A program made the translations under genes and the position numbers. From Candidatus Zixiibacteriota bacterium (GTDB lineage Bacteria > Zixibacteria > MSB-5A5 > SM1-73): DNA of 13,415 bases. The notes under the pieces are model-generated. The model was not told the origin of the DNA and did no database searches. It worked only from the letters and a program-made list of their open reading frames with translations. The stretch lies in NCBI GenBank assembly GCA_023127875.1, contig JAGMFA010000048.1:1-13415 (forward strand), in the 5' to 3' direction. This document shows, piece after piece, positions 8,701-13,410 of the stretch. How positions within the stretch are numbered: position 1 is the stretch's first letter; each line of letters begins with the position of its first letter.

Positions 8701-8957
8701 ACACCGAAGTGGAGTATTGCGTGCATATCAGCCCATGGGATTATCGTGGCGATATCAATATCCCGAATGGTGATGGAGTGGTGGACATAGGTGATGTGGT
8801 CTTCCTGATCAATTTCCTGTACAAGGGAGGAAATCCACCTGTTCCATTCATAGAAGGGGACGTCAACTGCGACGGTGTAATAGACTTGGGAGATATAGTC
8901 TTCCTGATTAACTACCTGTTCAAGAATGGAGACGTCCCTCGGTGCTGTGACCCATAG
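2784..8957 (+). CDS. Giant secreted dockerin/cohesin-like protein with three C39-like peptidase modules
   Basis: The product is 2057 residues and exported. The ATG at 2784 was chosen because aaggag lies 8 bases upstream and residues 1-24 form a clean signal peptide (MNKRVILILGIVALILF...ATAQ); an upstream in-frame TTG at 2676 would bury it. Order of parts (residues): N-terminal beta domain about 26-235; C39-like module 1 about 236-587; Ig-like 588-691; C39-like module 2 about 697-957; about four DUF7450-like repeats 963-1170 (pattern HYxxYRI...DQF...LLxPTxK); Ig-like 1172-1276 and 1277-1378; cohesin-like beta-sandwich about 1388-1543; C39-like module 3 about 1550-1985; dockerin 1988-2056. Catalytic candidates are C264/H459/D477, C724/H829/D847 and C1583/H1859/D1877 in CGPxAVAN, GGHxVTxAGV and SDP motifs. 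Modules 1 and 3 contain dockerin-like inserts. Activity is not proven: these modules might be peptidases or binding relics. The protein is Cys-rich, suggesting disulfides. Not co-transcribed with neighbours. Confidence 0.9.
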   Translation: MNKRVILILGIVALILFSFSLATAQKSAVMKPIPIPADKIGPVKVPSVTGAKDYCFLDYTDWIPTYYHNQWKYGDKVAIYFDPEECGFSANYPFQLTDVEFYLYDFAGMGACSLRFSVEVMCPDICDGPGIEIWKSQVYNIALPDLLTSVEIIFEDTVCLDKPFFFNVEYMSDYPMGQMPSLLFDEQVVDTCYQWVWVGQPAWYEWYDFWYPYYPPGWVLLGISGYCGEEQTDCGWWYWKPDTTEAPSGMPDFDQNQPGWSCYCGPTAVANCLWWFNAVPPGWTPPQLIDTLARYFHTSPVWGTYVDTMQMGLDEYFADYGFALTETTYWMPDFYEMEDSLKVCQDIILLLGFWWWEEGTEQEFIRGDVNEDGLINIQDYAACLNGPPFSCDDAADVNDDGVLDNLDCDYLYNYLYLMGPPPPPPFPDCGLDPTPDALGCTDYPECPGGGGGWYREGGHFVTMAGVNSEKKEIAISDPDRDRVVQYPWWPGRVRPTTHPPWGGYPPTLHNNPTFVSHDVYISLLYPEFPSPGSEVWDLADYCYEAYKYANMNVPERFRAFTKEAPKHYEYWHVEVDAAVMICPKEVPNHPPEIGQPDFLEGYVDSLVEYDITGTDPDGDVILDEASIDIQPGCGNYSIGRISGHGSDSGTWRVTWYTDGCTPCDTHMVIHDLTDEHGLVGYCTTWVHLSEKPSDSLWYWKPDTTDAPSGMPDFDQNQDAWLCYCGPTAVANCLWWYGAVPTGWTPPQLIDTLARYFHTSPVWGTYVDTMQMGLEQYFQDYGFAFKESTFKMPDFFEMEDSLKVCQDIILLLGFWWYDEGSGIWYREGGHYVTMAGVCSESLKIAISDPDRDAAVGGWPGRVRPPSHPPAGTYPPTLHNNPLYVSHDMYQSILDNPFPSPGNPWWEIDYPWSWPKGKFSGINVPEEFRAVTKPAPEGGKQILATEVDYAVMICPKPPPDTLRNHFKTWRIEPEPFWEIVFVQDQFMSDSLILDTIEFFSNPVRKDSFEIVDSLEHLTWYRAHGRDTLLEVEYSNQFETDTVRIDSVKYLLLPTAKEPYPSPESLDHYKAYRIKDPVAFERTLVLEDQFDRLYDSVEVIDSLKPIYFLTPALKDKPPPMFDSITHYVAYEIFPKRSFPLPVNTFDQFGPHLLQVDTSKFLLVPTRKLRAEPPPNDPPEIIQPDTLYGYKVCDTVIYTFDGIDPDGDPILDDASLVIEPSCGTYSVTRLTGHGTSQGTWEVTWETAGCEDSIYYKIIVDLTDNQGNTSWCTTYCHLAENHPPTIDQPDSLEGYVDDVVQYTITGADPDSDVIVDQASINIIPSCGVYSITRTSGHGGASGTWQITWQTDGCTACQTYLVIHDLTDGCDTSYCTTLVHLSSERECDELDPKECDTLWVECGDMLVPPGGGLVTVDLTIAYDESLMAIVVPLSYEGSPECCDSMPESENTVAKVFAGSVVPGTWLKFVNIDPLAKKVVVAAVALTPPSDCLVPGKGHLGTLTLFGDSCCTIQLDTTFYPPTNNVGFVDCHDPTMTLFYPVCRIDTCHIDREQVGWHWKDSYEDYAPNGMPDIDQKQDNWMKEDQFTFCGPCAVANCFKWFDSKYNVPPGFPGDGIDMFPLVRDYLDNNPPRVGFDDHDPWNVNHTATGWNPGIGSPPSTPQPFVPGPQTPNQVPSWGELVERLAWYFDTDGIQSGYCNHTGTNVMDMQAGIQDWLESEHFHGAEQMFVRGDVNEDGSVDNADVIACQSGGPFSCDDAADVNDDGALDMADCVYLVNYLYGGPAPPSPFPDCGVDLTPDALGCADFPPCPFSNTLADTLCWGNSTRPTFAYVESLVEKCEDVILLLGFWFEDPPGSGEWWRVGGHYVTVAGVNSEQFKIAFSDPFIDAAELGFPGRVGDGSIISHPHGQHDDTVHNDEGNVSHDIYFVSEEPVSPGGIWWLPDYAEWWDPAMINNFFAQNVPDEFVPMTAPWNEMSPIYTEVEYCVHISPWDYRGDINIPNGDGVVDIGDVVFLINFLYKGGNPPVPFIEGDVNCDGVIDLGDIVFLINYLFKNGDVPRCCDP
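3661..3724 (+). repeat. Near-identical DNA segment of C39-like module 1 (partner 5041-5104)
   Basis: This segment matches 5041-5104 with only two differences in 64 bases. The offset is 1380 bases, exactly 460 codons and the same as the spacing between C264 and C724. Flanking module DNA is more diverged. It shows that modules 1 and 2 arose by internal duplication and that this patch is either very constrained or was recently homogenised by gene conversion. Confidence 0.85.
3873..4139 (+). other. Dockerin-like insert within C39-like module 1
   Basis: Residues 364-452 carry two calcium-loop motifs, DVNEDGLINIQD and DVNDDGVLDNLD, each of the D-x-N-x-D-G-x-x-x-x-x-D type seen in dockerins. A proline- and Cys-rich tail follows (PPPPPPFPDCG, DALGC, ending in GGGGG). 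The insert falls between LLLGFWWWEEG and WYREGGHFVT, that is between catalytic Cys264 and His459. Module 2 runs straight from GFWWYDEGSGI into WYREGGHYVT, so the boundaries can be read by comparison. It is predicted to be a calcium-stabilised fold protruding from a loop next to the catalytic His. Confidence 0.8.
5041..5104 (+). repeat. Near-identical DNA segment of C39-like module 2 (partner 3661-3724)
   Basis: Partner of 3661-3724, differing at two positions, one of them a silent codon change (tacgtc to tacgtt). Both encode the RYFHTSPVWGTYVDTMQMGL stretch downstream of the catalytic Cys. Confidence 0.85.
7944..8195 (+). other. Dockerin-like insert within C39-like module 3
   Basis: Residues 1721-1804 share an extended pattern with the module 1 insert: RGDVNEDG, PFSCDDAADVNDDG, DC-x-YL-x-NYLY, PFPDCG, TPDALGC. 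The insert sits earlier in the fold, after MQAGIQDWLESEHFHGAEQ and before the CEDVILLLGFWF helix. In module 1 the insert comes after the equivalent helix. It still lies between the catalytic Cys (1583) and His (1859). Confidence 0.8.
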
Positions 8958-8985
8958 TGGTCTTCCCACCGGGAGAACTAAGATC

Positions 8986-9013
8986 AAAAGCCCCGCCAAC
9001 AGGCGGGGCTTTT
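8986..9013 (+). terminator. Intrinsic terminator of the giant gene
   Basis: A perfect 12-bp stem, aaaagccccgcc / ggcggggctttt, with loop aaca ends in a T tract (tttt, then gtcttt). It lies 28 bases after the TAG stop. The A-tract/T-tract symmetry means it could also work from the opposite strand for the convergent methyltransferase gene. Confidence 0.92.
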
Positions 9014-9207
9014 GTCTTTCTGATGCTTGGGGAATGGGAACTCCCGAAGTTAACCAGCATCGGCATTTCCTTCATGACAAGTCATAATGACGATGCATCA
9101 GAGAATGGTAAACATATAGCGGTAGGTCCACTTGTTCATTTGGACTCCGTTACTCACCACACCTTGTCCGTGACATTAAGGAAAACAGTAACGGATTCAC
9201 CGTGAAC

Positions 9208-9236
9208 GGACTTGTCCTGAGGGCTTGCCCCGAAGG
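9208..9236. repeat. Copy 1 of a 29-bp dispersed repeat
   Basis: The pattern is ggacttgtcctgagg, then a variable 8-mer, then cgaagg, followed by attcatcctga. The same layout occurs at 9535-9563 (followed by gttcatcctga) and 9589-9617. This type of 'cttgtcctgagg...cgaagg' unit is common as scattered intergenic repeats in metagenomic bacteria (from memory, not searched). Confidence 0.7.
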
Positions 9237-9252
9237 ATTCATCCTGATCCCG

Positions 9253-9284
9253 CCCAGACGGGCTCAGACGAGCCCCCGTCTGGG
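9253..9284. repeat. GC-rich hairpin
   Basis: A perfect 10-bp stem, cccagacggg (9253-9262) / cccgtctggg (9275-9284), with a 12-base loop. The pairing extends outward and inward with small bulges over 9251-9288. No T run follows. It is probably a repetitive palindromic element. Confidence 0.6.
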
Positions 9285-9364
9285 GGCGTCTGTCTAGACG
9301 CCTTTAGCGGGAGAAGGGCATGCTTGAACTACAGAGCTGAGCCTTTCTCTCGACCAGCAAAAAA

Positions 9365-9488
9365 AAGGTGAACGGTGTCTCAATCAGGTTGGCGCTCCAG
9401 CAGGCTGGATTATTGCGCGATGGCAGTCCTGACGCCTCGGGGCAATGACCTGAACCCGATACTTGGACCCGAGATCACCGTTCACCTT
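9365..9488. ncRNA. Structured 124-base element, candidate non-coding RNA or foldback element
   Basis: The ends pair perfectly over 13 bp: aaggtgaacggtg (9365-9377) with caccgttcacctt (9476-9488). Further nested stems follow: tctc 9378-9381 / gaga 9471-9474, tcaggt 9384-9389 / acctga 9448-9453, ggcg 9391-9394 / cgcc 9433-9436, and tccag 9396-9400 / ctgga 9405-9409 with a CAGG tetraloop. An additional tcggg 9437-9441 / cccga 9455-9459 pairing would form a pseudoknot. It does not match tmRNA, SRP RNA, RNase P, 6S or riboswitch cores that I know. Strand is not determined. It could equally be a non-autonomous mobile element with long inverted ends. Confidence 0.45.
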
Positions 9489-9519
9489 AAATCAGACAAC
9501 AAAATCTAAAGCTTTGTAG

Positions 9520-9626
9520 GTCAACCATCCTGAAGGGCTTGTCCTGAGGACTCCGTCCGAAGGGTTCATCCTGAAGGCATAGCCTGGAGGGCTTGTCCTG
9601 AGGATTCTATCCGAAGGATGGTTGAC
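9520..9626. repeat. MITE-like 107-bp element with 12-bp inverted ends
   Basis: The ends gtcaaccatcct (9520-9531) and aggatggttgac (9615-9626) are exact inverted repeats. Between them are two direct copies, 54 bases apart, of the 29-bp unit (9535-9563 and 9589-9617, both beginning gggcttgtcctgagga). No coding content and no obvious target-site duplication are visible (flanks gtag and aatt). Confidence 0.5.
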
Positions 9627-9636
9627 AATTCTTTTT

Positions 9637-9662
9637 GTCAAGCACCCTACGGGATGCTTGAC
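9637..9662. repeat. 11-bp hairpin with one bulge
   Basis: gtcaagcaccc (9637-9647) pairs with ggg-a-tgcttgac (9651-9662) around the loop tac, leaving a single bulged a. On the plus strand it follows a T run and on the minus strand it precedes an A run, so it is not a normal terminator for the convergent methyltransferase gene. Confidence 0.5.
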
Positions 9663-9762
9663 CTACACGACTAACACCCTATGTAATATACTCTTTAGGA
9701 GTGGGGTTGACAAACAAGTATTTATTTTACTTTTTCACTCCCCCTTGGCCTTTGCTTCTGTT

Positions 9763-10659
9763 TTATCTAATCTGTTTCCGCTGGTCAACCATCTTCCTTA
9801 TGGCTCTGACATGCTCTGGTGTGGTTCCGCAACAGCCCCCGATGATGGAAACACCGGAGGAGACCAGTTCTTTTGCTTTCTCTGCCATAAACTCAGGCGT
9901 CTCAGGATAGACAGGTTTATCGCCCTGCATTTCCGGAATGCCTGCGTTGGATTGGATGATAATTGGAAGTTGGCTGTATCTTTTGAATTCTTTGGCAATC
10001 TTTATCATATTCTCAATGCCGTTACCACAGTTCGAACCTATGACATCAGCTCCTGCCTCTTTTAGTCCTTGCGCGGCATCTTCTATGCTTGTTCCCATTA
10101 CCGTGTAGAATCCTTTGGGTGTGGGATCAAATGTCATGGTTGCCATAACAGGCGTTGATGGTGAGACGGTTTTTGCCGCACGGATGGCAAGTGTTGCTTC
10201 TGTTAAATCGGTCATCGTCTCTACGCATATAGCATCCACGCCGGCGCTGATGAGTGCATTCATCTGTCTTACAAAACTATTGTATATTTCTTCAGGCTCA
10301 GTATCTCCATATGGTTTTAAGAGTCTCCCACTGGGACCGCAGGATGCCGATATGTAGGCACGATCACCTACAACTTTTCTCACTGCCAGGACGGCATTTC
10401 TGTTTATCTCCTCTGTTTTATCATCCAGGGAGTAAAGCGAAAGCCTCAGGGGCGAAGCTCCAAAGGTATTGGTCTGAATTATATCCGCCCCTGCATCCAG
10501 ATAGAGACGGGCAATCTCTTCTAAGACCTCAGAACGTGTAAGGTTAAAAGATTCCGGAGGTTCACCCGGTTTAAGACCATAGTCGAAAAGCATCGTGCCC
10601 ATGGCACCATCAGCAACAAGTATCTCACCATTTTTTAACCGCTTGAGTAAGCTTTCCAT
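9763..10659 (-). CDS. Stand-alone homocysteine S-methyltransferase domain protein (MetH N-domain type)
   Basis: The 298-residue protein is a single homocysteine S-methyltransferase TIM barrel. The N-terminus LVADGAMGTMLFDYGL (14-29) and the GADIIQTNTFGAS motif (57-69) match the homocysteine-binding half of cobalamin-dependent methionine synthase. The three zinc-binding cysteines expected for the family are present: C211 in GSNCGNG and C276/C277 in GGCCGTTPEH. Folate, cobalamin and reactivation domains of full MetH are absent. It must therefore either partner separate proteins encoded elsewhere or use a small methyl donor such as S-methylmethionine or betaine. The MetH-like start and GIPEMQGDKPVYPETPE segment favour the split-MetH reading. 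The ATG is preceded only by a weak aagag site. It converges with the giant gene and has no metabolic neighbour. Confidence 0.92.
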   Translation of the reverse strand: MESLLKRLKNGEILVADGAMGTMLFDYGLKPGEPPESFNLTRSEVLEEIARLYLDAGADIIQTNTFGASPLRLSLYSLDDKTEEINRNAVLAVRKVVGDRAYISASCGPSGRLLKPYGDTEPEEIYNSFVRQMNALISAGVDAICVETMTDLTEATLAIRAAKTVSPSTPVMATMTFDPTPKGFYTVMGTSIEDAAQGLKEAGADVIGSNCGNGIENMIKIAKEFKRYSQLPIIIQSNAGIPEMQGDKPVYPETPEFMAEKAKELVSSGVSIIGGCCGTTPEHVRAIRKMVDQRKQIR

Positions 10660-11029
10660 CTTAACTCTTTTTAATACAAAAACAATAAATTCGTTTACAT
10701 ACCCCTCACCCTAACCCTGCGAAGCTCGTATGAGTGCATACGCACATTCATACGAATATGCATCTTTATAATTATAGTGAATAAAACACATAATTTCGCA
10801 GAACAAAGTTGATATCATTCTGTTTCTATTCCAAGTTCAAAGACCTTCTTCACCCTTTACCATCTATTATGAGAGGGCCTCTGTGTGGAGATGGGTTCAC
10901 CCTGAAGGGAACAAAAGGGGGAGAGGTTGCCTTTTCTCCATCAATATATCTTCCACCAAGCCGATAATAAATTAAGGCTTATCTTTCCTTTGAGCATCTT
11001 TTAATTTCAGCTCATTCGAGGTTGCGTCA
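10660..11029. other. Divergent intergenic region between methyltransferase and GGDEF genes
   Basis: The 370 bases hold copy 1 of an inverted repeat (10694-10757) that recurs beyond the GGDEF gene. The rest is AT-rich and must contain divergent promoters. I could not assign a convincing -35/-10 pair on either strand. Confidence 0.5.
10694..10757 (+). repeat. Dispersed repeat, copy 1 (inverted partner at 13128-13196)
   Basis: It begins tttacatacccctcaccc and ends cacattcatacgaat. Apart from its centre it is identical, in reverse orientation, to 13128-13196. The centre is a hairpin, cgtatg-agtg-catacg, whereas the partner copy has a different but equally perfect hairpin at the same place. Confidence 0.85.
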
Positions 11030-12934
11030 ATGGCTAAAATTACCACATTTGGGAAAGAGCACCTGATTTTTGCGGCTGAAATTTTCTTCTTTCTGGCATT
11101 GTTTGGCATCCTCCTGTTAATTGATTTTTCCATTTATCTTAAACTCTCCTCCGCTTTCTTATTTATACTCTTCCTAGTGGGATGGTTTTTGTTGAATTTT
11201 TCCAAACTCCAACAAAGGTGTGGACTCTTAGTTGAAGCGCAAAAACAGGATAGTCGGAAGTTCAACAGATTAGCTGAACTGGCTGTGGAGTTTTCCAAAG
11301 CTCCCTTTGTCCGCGATAAATTGCCTGAGATCATACCCACTCTCGCCAGTTTGTTTGGAGAGTATTTCAATTCGGACAAGTTTTTACTTTTTGTGAAAAA
11401 AGGGAATATGTACCAGACCGTTTTAGCCCATAATGTAGTTCTCCCACAGAAGGGCAAAATACGCATCAAATCCAACAGCGAATTCATTTCGAAAGTGAAG
11501 TCTGCAGATGAGTTAAGGTACCTCGAATTCTTTCAATCAGCGAAGGTTCCCACCTCCTTGAGGTCCTTGCATAAACAACATCGGTTTAACCGCTTTATTC
11601 CTTTGGCCACCAAATCGGATCTATGGGGATTTGTGATGCTGTCGGTAGAGTCTAAAGAAAAATCCGACGATAAATCTTTGTCAGAAAACTTAGATGTCAC
11701 TGAACGCACCAAAGACGAAAAATTACCCCTTTTTGTGCTTAATCAGATTGCCCTGAATTTAGAAAAAGAAGAGCTTGCATGCAAACTTAAAGAGCTTGAA
11801 ATTAAGGTTAACACAAATGCAAAGCAGGATAAAGCTGAATTATCCGTTTTAAATAGAGATCTTAAGAGAAAAATTTTCGATCTGAATGCGGTTTTGGAAT
11901 TGGTCAAAAACCTCTACTCCGTGCTGGAAAAGGAGAGGCTCTTCTCCGTCTTAGCCCGAATGATGCAGGATCATCTGGGTGCAAAATCCGTGTTTTTAAT
12001 GCTTCCTGTTAAGGAAAACGGAGACATCGTGGGAAAGTACTTTTATGGCGCCCATACCTCAGATCTATTCGGGAAAGAAAGCATCTCCGAGCTAAGAATG
12101 GAAAAGGGGAAAGCTTTGTATAATTGGATCAAAAATGAGACGCAAATCTGGCGTCTTTACACCATGCAAAGGATCTCCCGTGAGGATAAACTCCTTAAGG
12201 CTCTTCTTGATTCTGGCTTTCAGATCGGGGCTAAGCTTACCTTTGACCGTAACAGCTTCGGGATAATCTTTTTGGGCGAAAAGACAGATGGCGCTAAATA
12301 TCGGCAGATAGATTTAGATATTCTGGCGATTCTGGTCAACATGGCTGTGGTCACTTACAAAAATATAAGACAATTTAAAAGCATTGAAGAGCTTTCTTAC
12401 ACCGACGGCATCACCGGGCTTTATAATTATCGTTACTTTTATAAGCGACTGACCGAAGAGATATTCCGAGCAAAAAGGTTTGGCAGAAAATTGGCTTTGG
12501 TCATCTTCGACATTGATGATTTCAAAATTTACAACGATACCTACGGACATCAGGCCGGGGATCAACTGCTCAAGCAATTGGGTGAACTTGTTTTCCGCAC
12601 GGTTAGGTCAATTGATGTAATCTCTCGATATGGAGGGGAGGAATTTTGTGTGATCATGCCGGAGTCCGATCAGGAGGAGTGTTTGAAGTTTGCAGAAAGA
12701 CTCCGCAAAAACATCATGAATTTTCCCTTCAAGGACGACCATTTAAAGTCCGCAGGATCCGTAGGACACGAGCACAATATCACCGTAAGCCTGGGTGGGG
12801 CTATATATCCTTATGATGCCCGCTCGGTGGATCGTCTCATCTATTCTGCTGATATGGCTCTTTTAAAAGCCAAAAGCACAGGCAAAAACAGGTCGGTAAT
12901 ATATCAAGAAAAGTTGGTTCCCGTAAGCCAGTAA
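11030..12934 (+). CDS. Membrane-anchored GAF-GGDEF diguanylate cyclase
   Basis: The 634-residue protein would make cyclic di-GMP from two GTP at the inner membrane. Two adjacent transmembrane helices lie at 12-31 and 39-57. A GAF-like sensor region follows (about 65-240), then a charged coiled coil (about 244-305) and a second GAF-like region (about 285-445). The C-terminal GGDEF domain (about 452-628) has the active-site motif GGEEF at 535-539, the metal/GTP segment FDIDDFKIYNDTYGHQAGD with D494, and a product-inhibition I-site R526-S-I-D529 five residues before GGEEF. All key residues are present, so it should be active and feedback-inhibited. The ATG is preceded by gagg at normal spacing. 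What the GAF domains bind is unknown. The gene stands alone and is bracketed by inverted repeats (10694-10757, 13128-13196). Confidence 0.94.
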   Translation: MAKITTFGKEHLIFAAEIFFFLALFGILLLIDFSIYLKLSSAFLFILFLVGWFLLNFSKLQQRCGLLVEAQKQDSRKFNRLAELAVEFSKAPFVRDKLPEIIPTLASLFGEYFNSDKFLLFVKKGNMYQTVLAHNVVLPQKGKIRIKSNSEFISKVKSADELRYLEFFQSAKVPTSLRSLHKQHRFNRFIPLATKSDLWGFVMLSVESKEKSDDKSLSENLDVTERTKDEKLPLFVLNQIALNLEKEELACKLKELEIKVNTNAKQDKAELSVLNRDLKRKIFDLNAVLELVKNLYSVLEKERLFSVLARMMQDHLGAKSVFLMLPVKENGDIVGKYFYGAHTSDLFGKESISELRMEKGKALYNWIKNETQIWRLYTMQRISREDKLLKALLDSGFQIGAKLTFDRNSFGIIFLGEKTDGAKYRQIDLDILAILVNMAVVTYKNIRQFKSIEELSYTDGITGLYNYRYFYKRLTEEIFRAKRFGRKLALVIFDIDDFKIYNDTYGHQAGDQLLKQLGELVFRTVRSIDVISRYGGEEFCVIMPESDQEECLKFAERLRKNIMNFPFKDDHLKSAGSVGHEHNITVSLGGAIYPYDARSVDRLIYSADMALLKAKSTGKNRSVIYQEKLVPVSQ

Positions 12935-13010
12935 TTTGAAAAGATCTTTGAAAACTCCTCTTCCAAGATTCCGGAAAACCCTTGAGTTCCCAAAAAGAGA
13001 ATGAAAGGCT

Positions 13011-13046
13011 GAGTTTGCCCTGAACCATACGGTTCAGGGCAAGCTC
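13011..13046 (+). terminator. Hairpin, possible terminator of the GGDEF gene
   Basis: gagtttgccctgaacc (13011-13026) pairs with ggttcagggcaagctc (13031-13046). This makes 16 pairs with one G-U wobble and a 4-base loop (atac). A T run (tttttt) begins about ten bases after the stem, which is farther than in a standard intrinsic terminator. It could instead be a palindromic repeat. It lies 77 bases after the stop codon. Confidence 0.5.
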
Positions 13047-13127
13047 GAACGCTACATTTTTTGATTCTGGACTTTTTCATGATCGTATCTTAGCATTTAT
13101 AGCAAACGAATTAAATAAATTGACATA

Positions 13128-13196
13128 ATTCGTATGAATGTGCGTCCCGCACTTTACGGGACGAGCTTCGCAGGGTTAGGGTGAGGGGTATGTAAA
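13128..13196 (-). repeat. Dispersed repeat, copy 2 (inverted partner at 10694-10757)
   Basis: On the minus strand it reads tttacatacccctcaccc through cacattcatacgaat like copy 1. Its centre is the hairpin cgtcccg-taaagtg-cgggacg (21 bases) in place of the 16-base hairpin of copy 1. The 5-base length difference between copies is fully explained by this hairpin. Confidence 0.85.
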
Positions 13197-13240
13197 TTTA
13201 TCGAAGATGCATACGCATTTCTTGCATTTGTATTATATCA

Positions 13241-13393
13241 AACGGCATAATTTATGACAATCACTGAAAAGGTGCGAGGTAATTCTCTTGGTTCGGGCGG
13301 GGGTTGAACCCCCACCCGATCAGCAAAGAGTTCATATTTTACCTTGAGGGTGGTATATAACATATCACTGAAATTATCAAATATTATGCCGTT
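13241..13393. repeat. Symmetric 153-bp element at right end
   Basis: The ends aacggcataat (13241-13251) and attatgccgtt (13383-13393) are exact inverted repeats. The words atcactgaaa at 13260-13269 and 13364-13373 are direct repeats just inside. A GC palindrome, cgggcggggg...cccccacccg, at 13294-13318 forms the centre with one mismatch. It may be a small non-autonomous mobile or palindromic element. Its right end overlaps the terminal inverted repeat by three bases. Confidence 0.5.
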
Positions 13394-13410
13394 ACTAAGG
13401 GGAGCATATA
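13391..13410. repeat. Right copy of 20-bp window-terminal inverted repeat
   Basis: gttactaagg followed by ggagcatata is the exact reverse complement of bases 1-20. Five further bases (attgt) follow before the window ends. Confidence 0.85.

Larger units (their letters stand above)
9014..9762. other. Repeat-dense convergent intergenic region
   Basis: No gene is supported. The region contains an 8-bp inverted pair (tccgttac 9146-9153 / gtaacgga 9188-9195) and three copies of a 29-bp unit (9208-9236, 9535-9563, 9589-9617). It also contains a GC hairpin (9253-9284), a 124-base folded element (9365-9488), a 107-bp element with 12-bp inverted ends (9520-9626) and a further hairpin (9637-9662). An open frame at 8957-9205 runs through the terminator and is not credible. 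Confidence 0.7.

Noticed and set aside
8957..9205. 82-codon plus-strand open frame after the giant gene
   Set aside because: It passes straight through the strong intrinsic terminator at 8986-9013, has no ribosome binding site and has no recognisable content.
9365..9488. SRP RNA, 6S RNA, tmRNA or known riboswitch identity for the structured element
   Set aside because: None of the conserved core motifs of these families (for example the SRP apical loop with ggaagcag-type bases) is present, so it is left as unassigned.
13291..13340. Possible tRNA 3' half (gggggttcaaccccc on the minus strand)
   Set aside because: The loop resembles a T-loop, but the palindrome is a continuous GC hairpin. No anticodon arm, D arm or matching acceptor stem can be placed around it.
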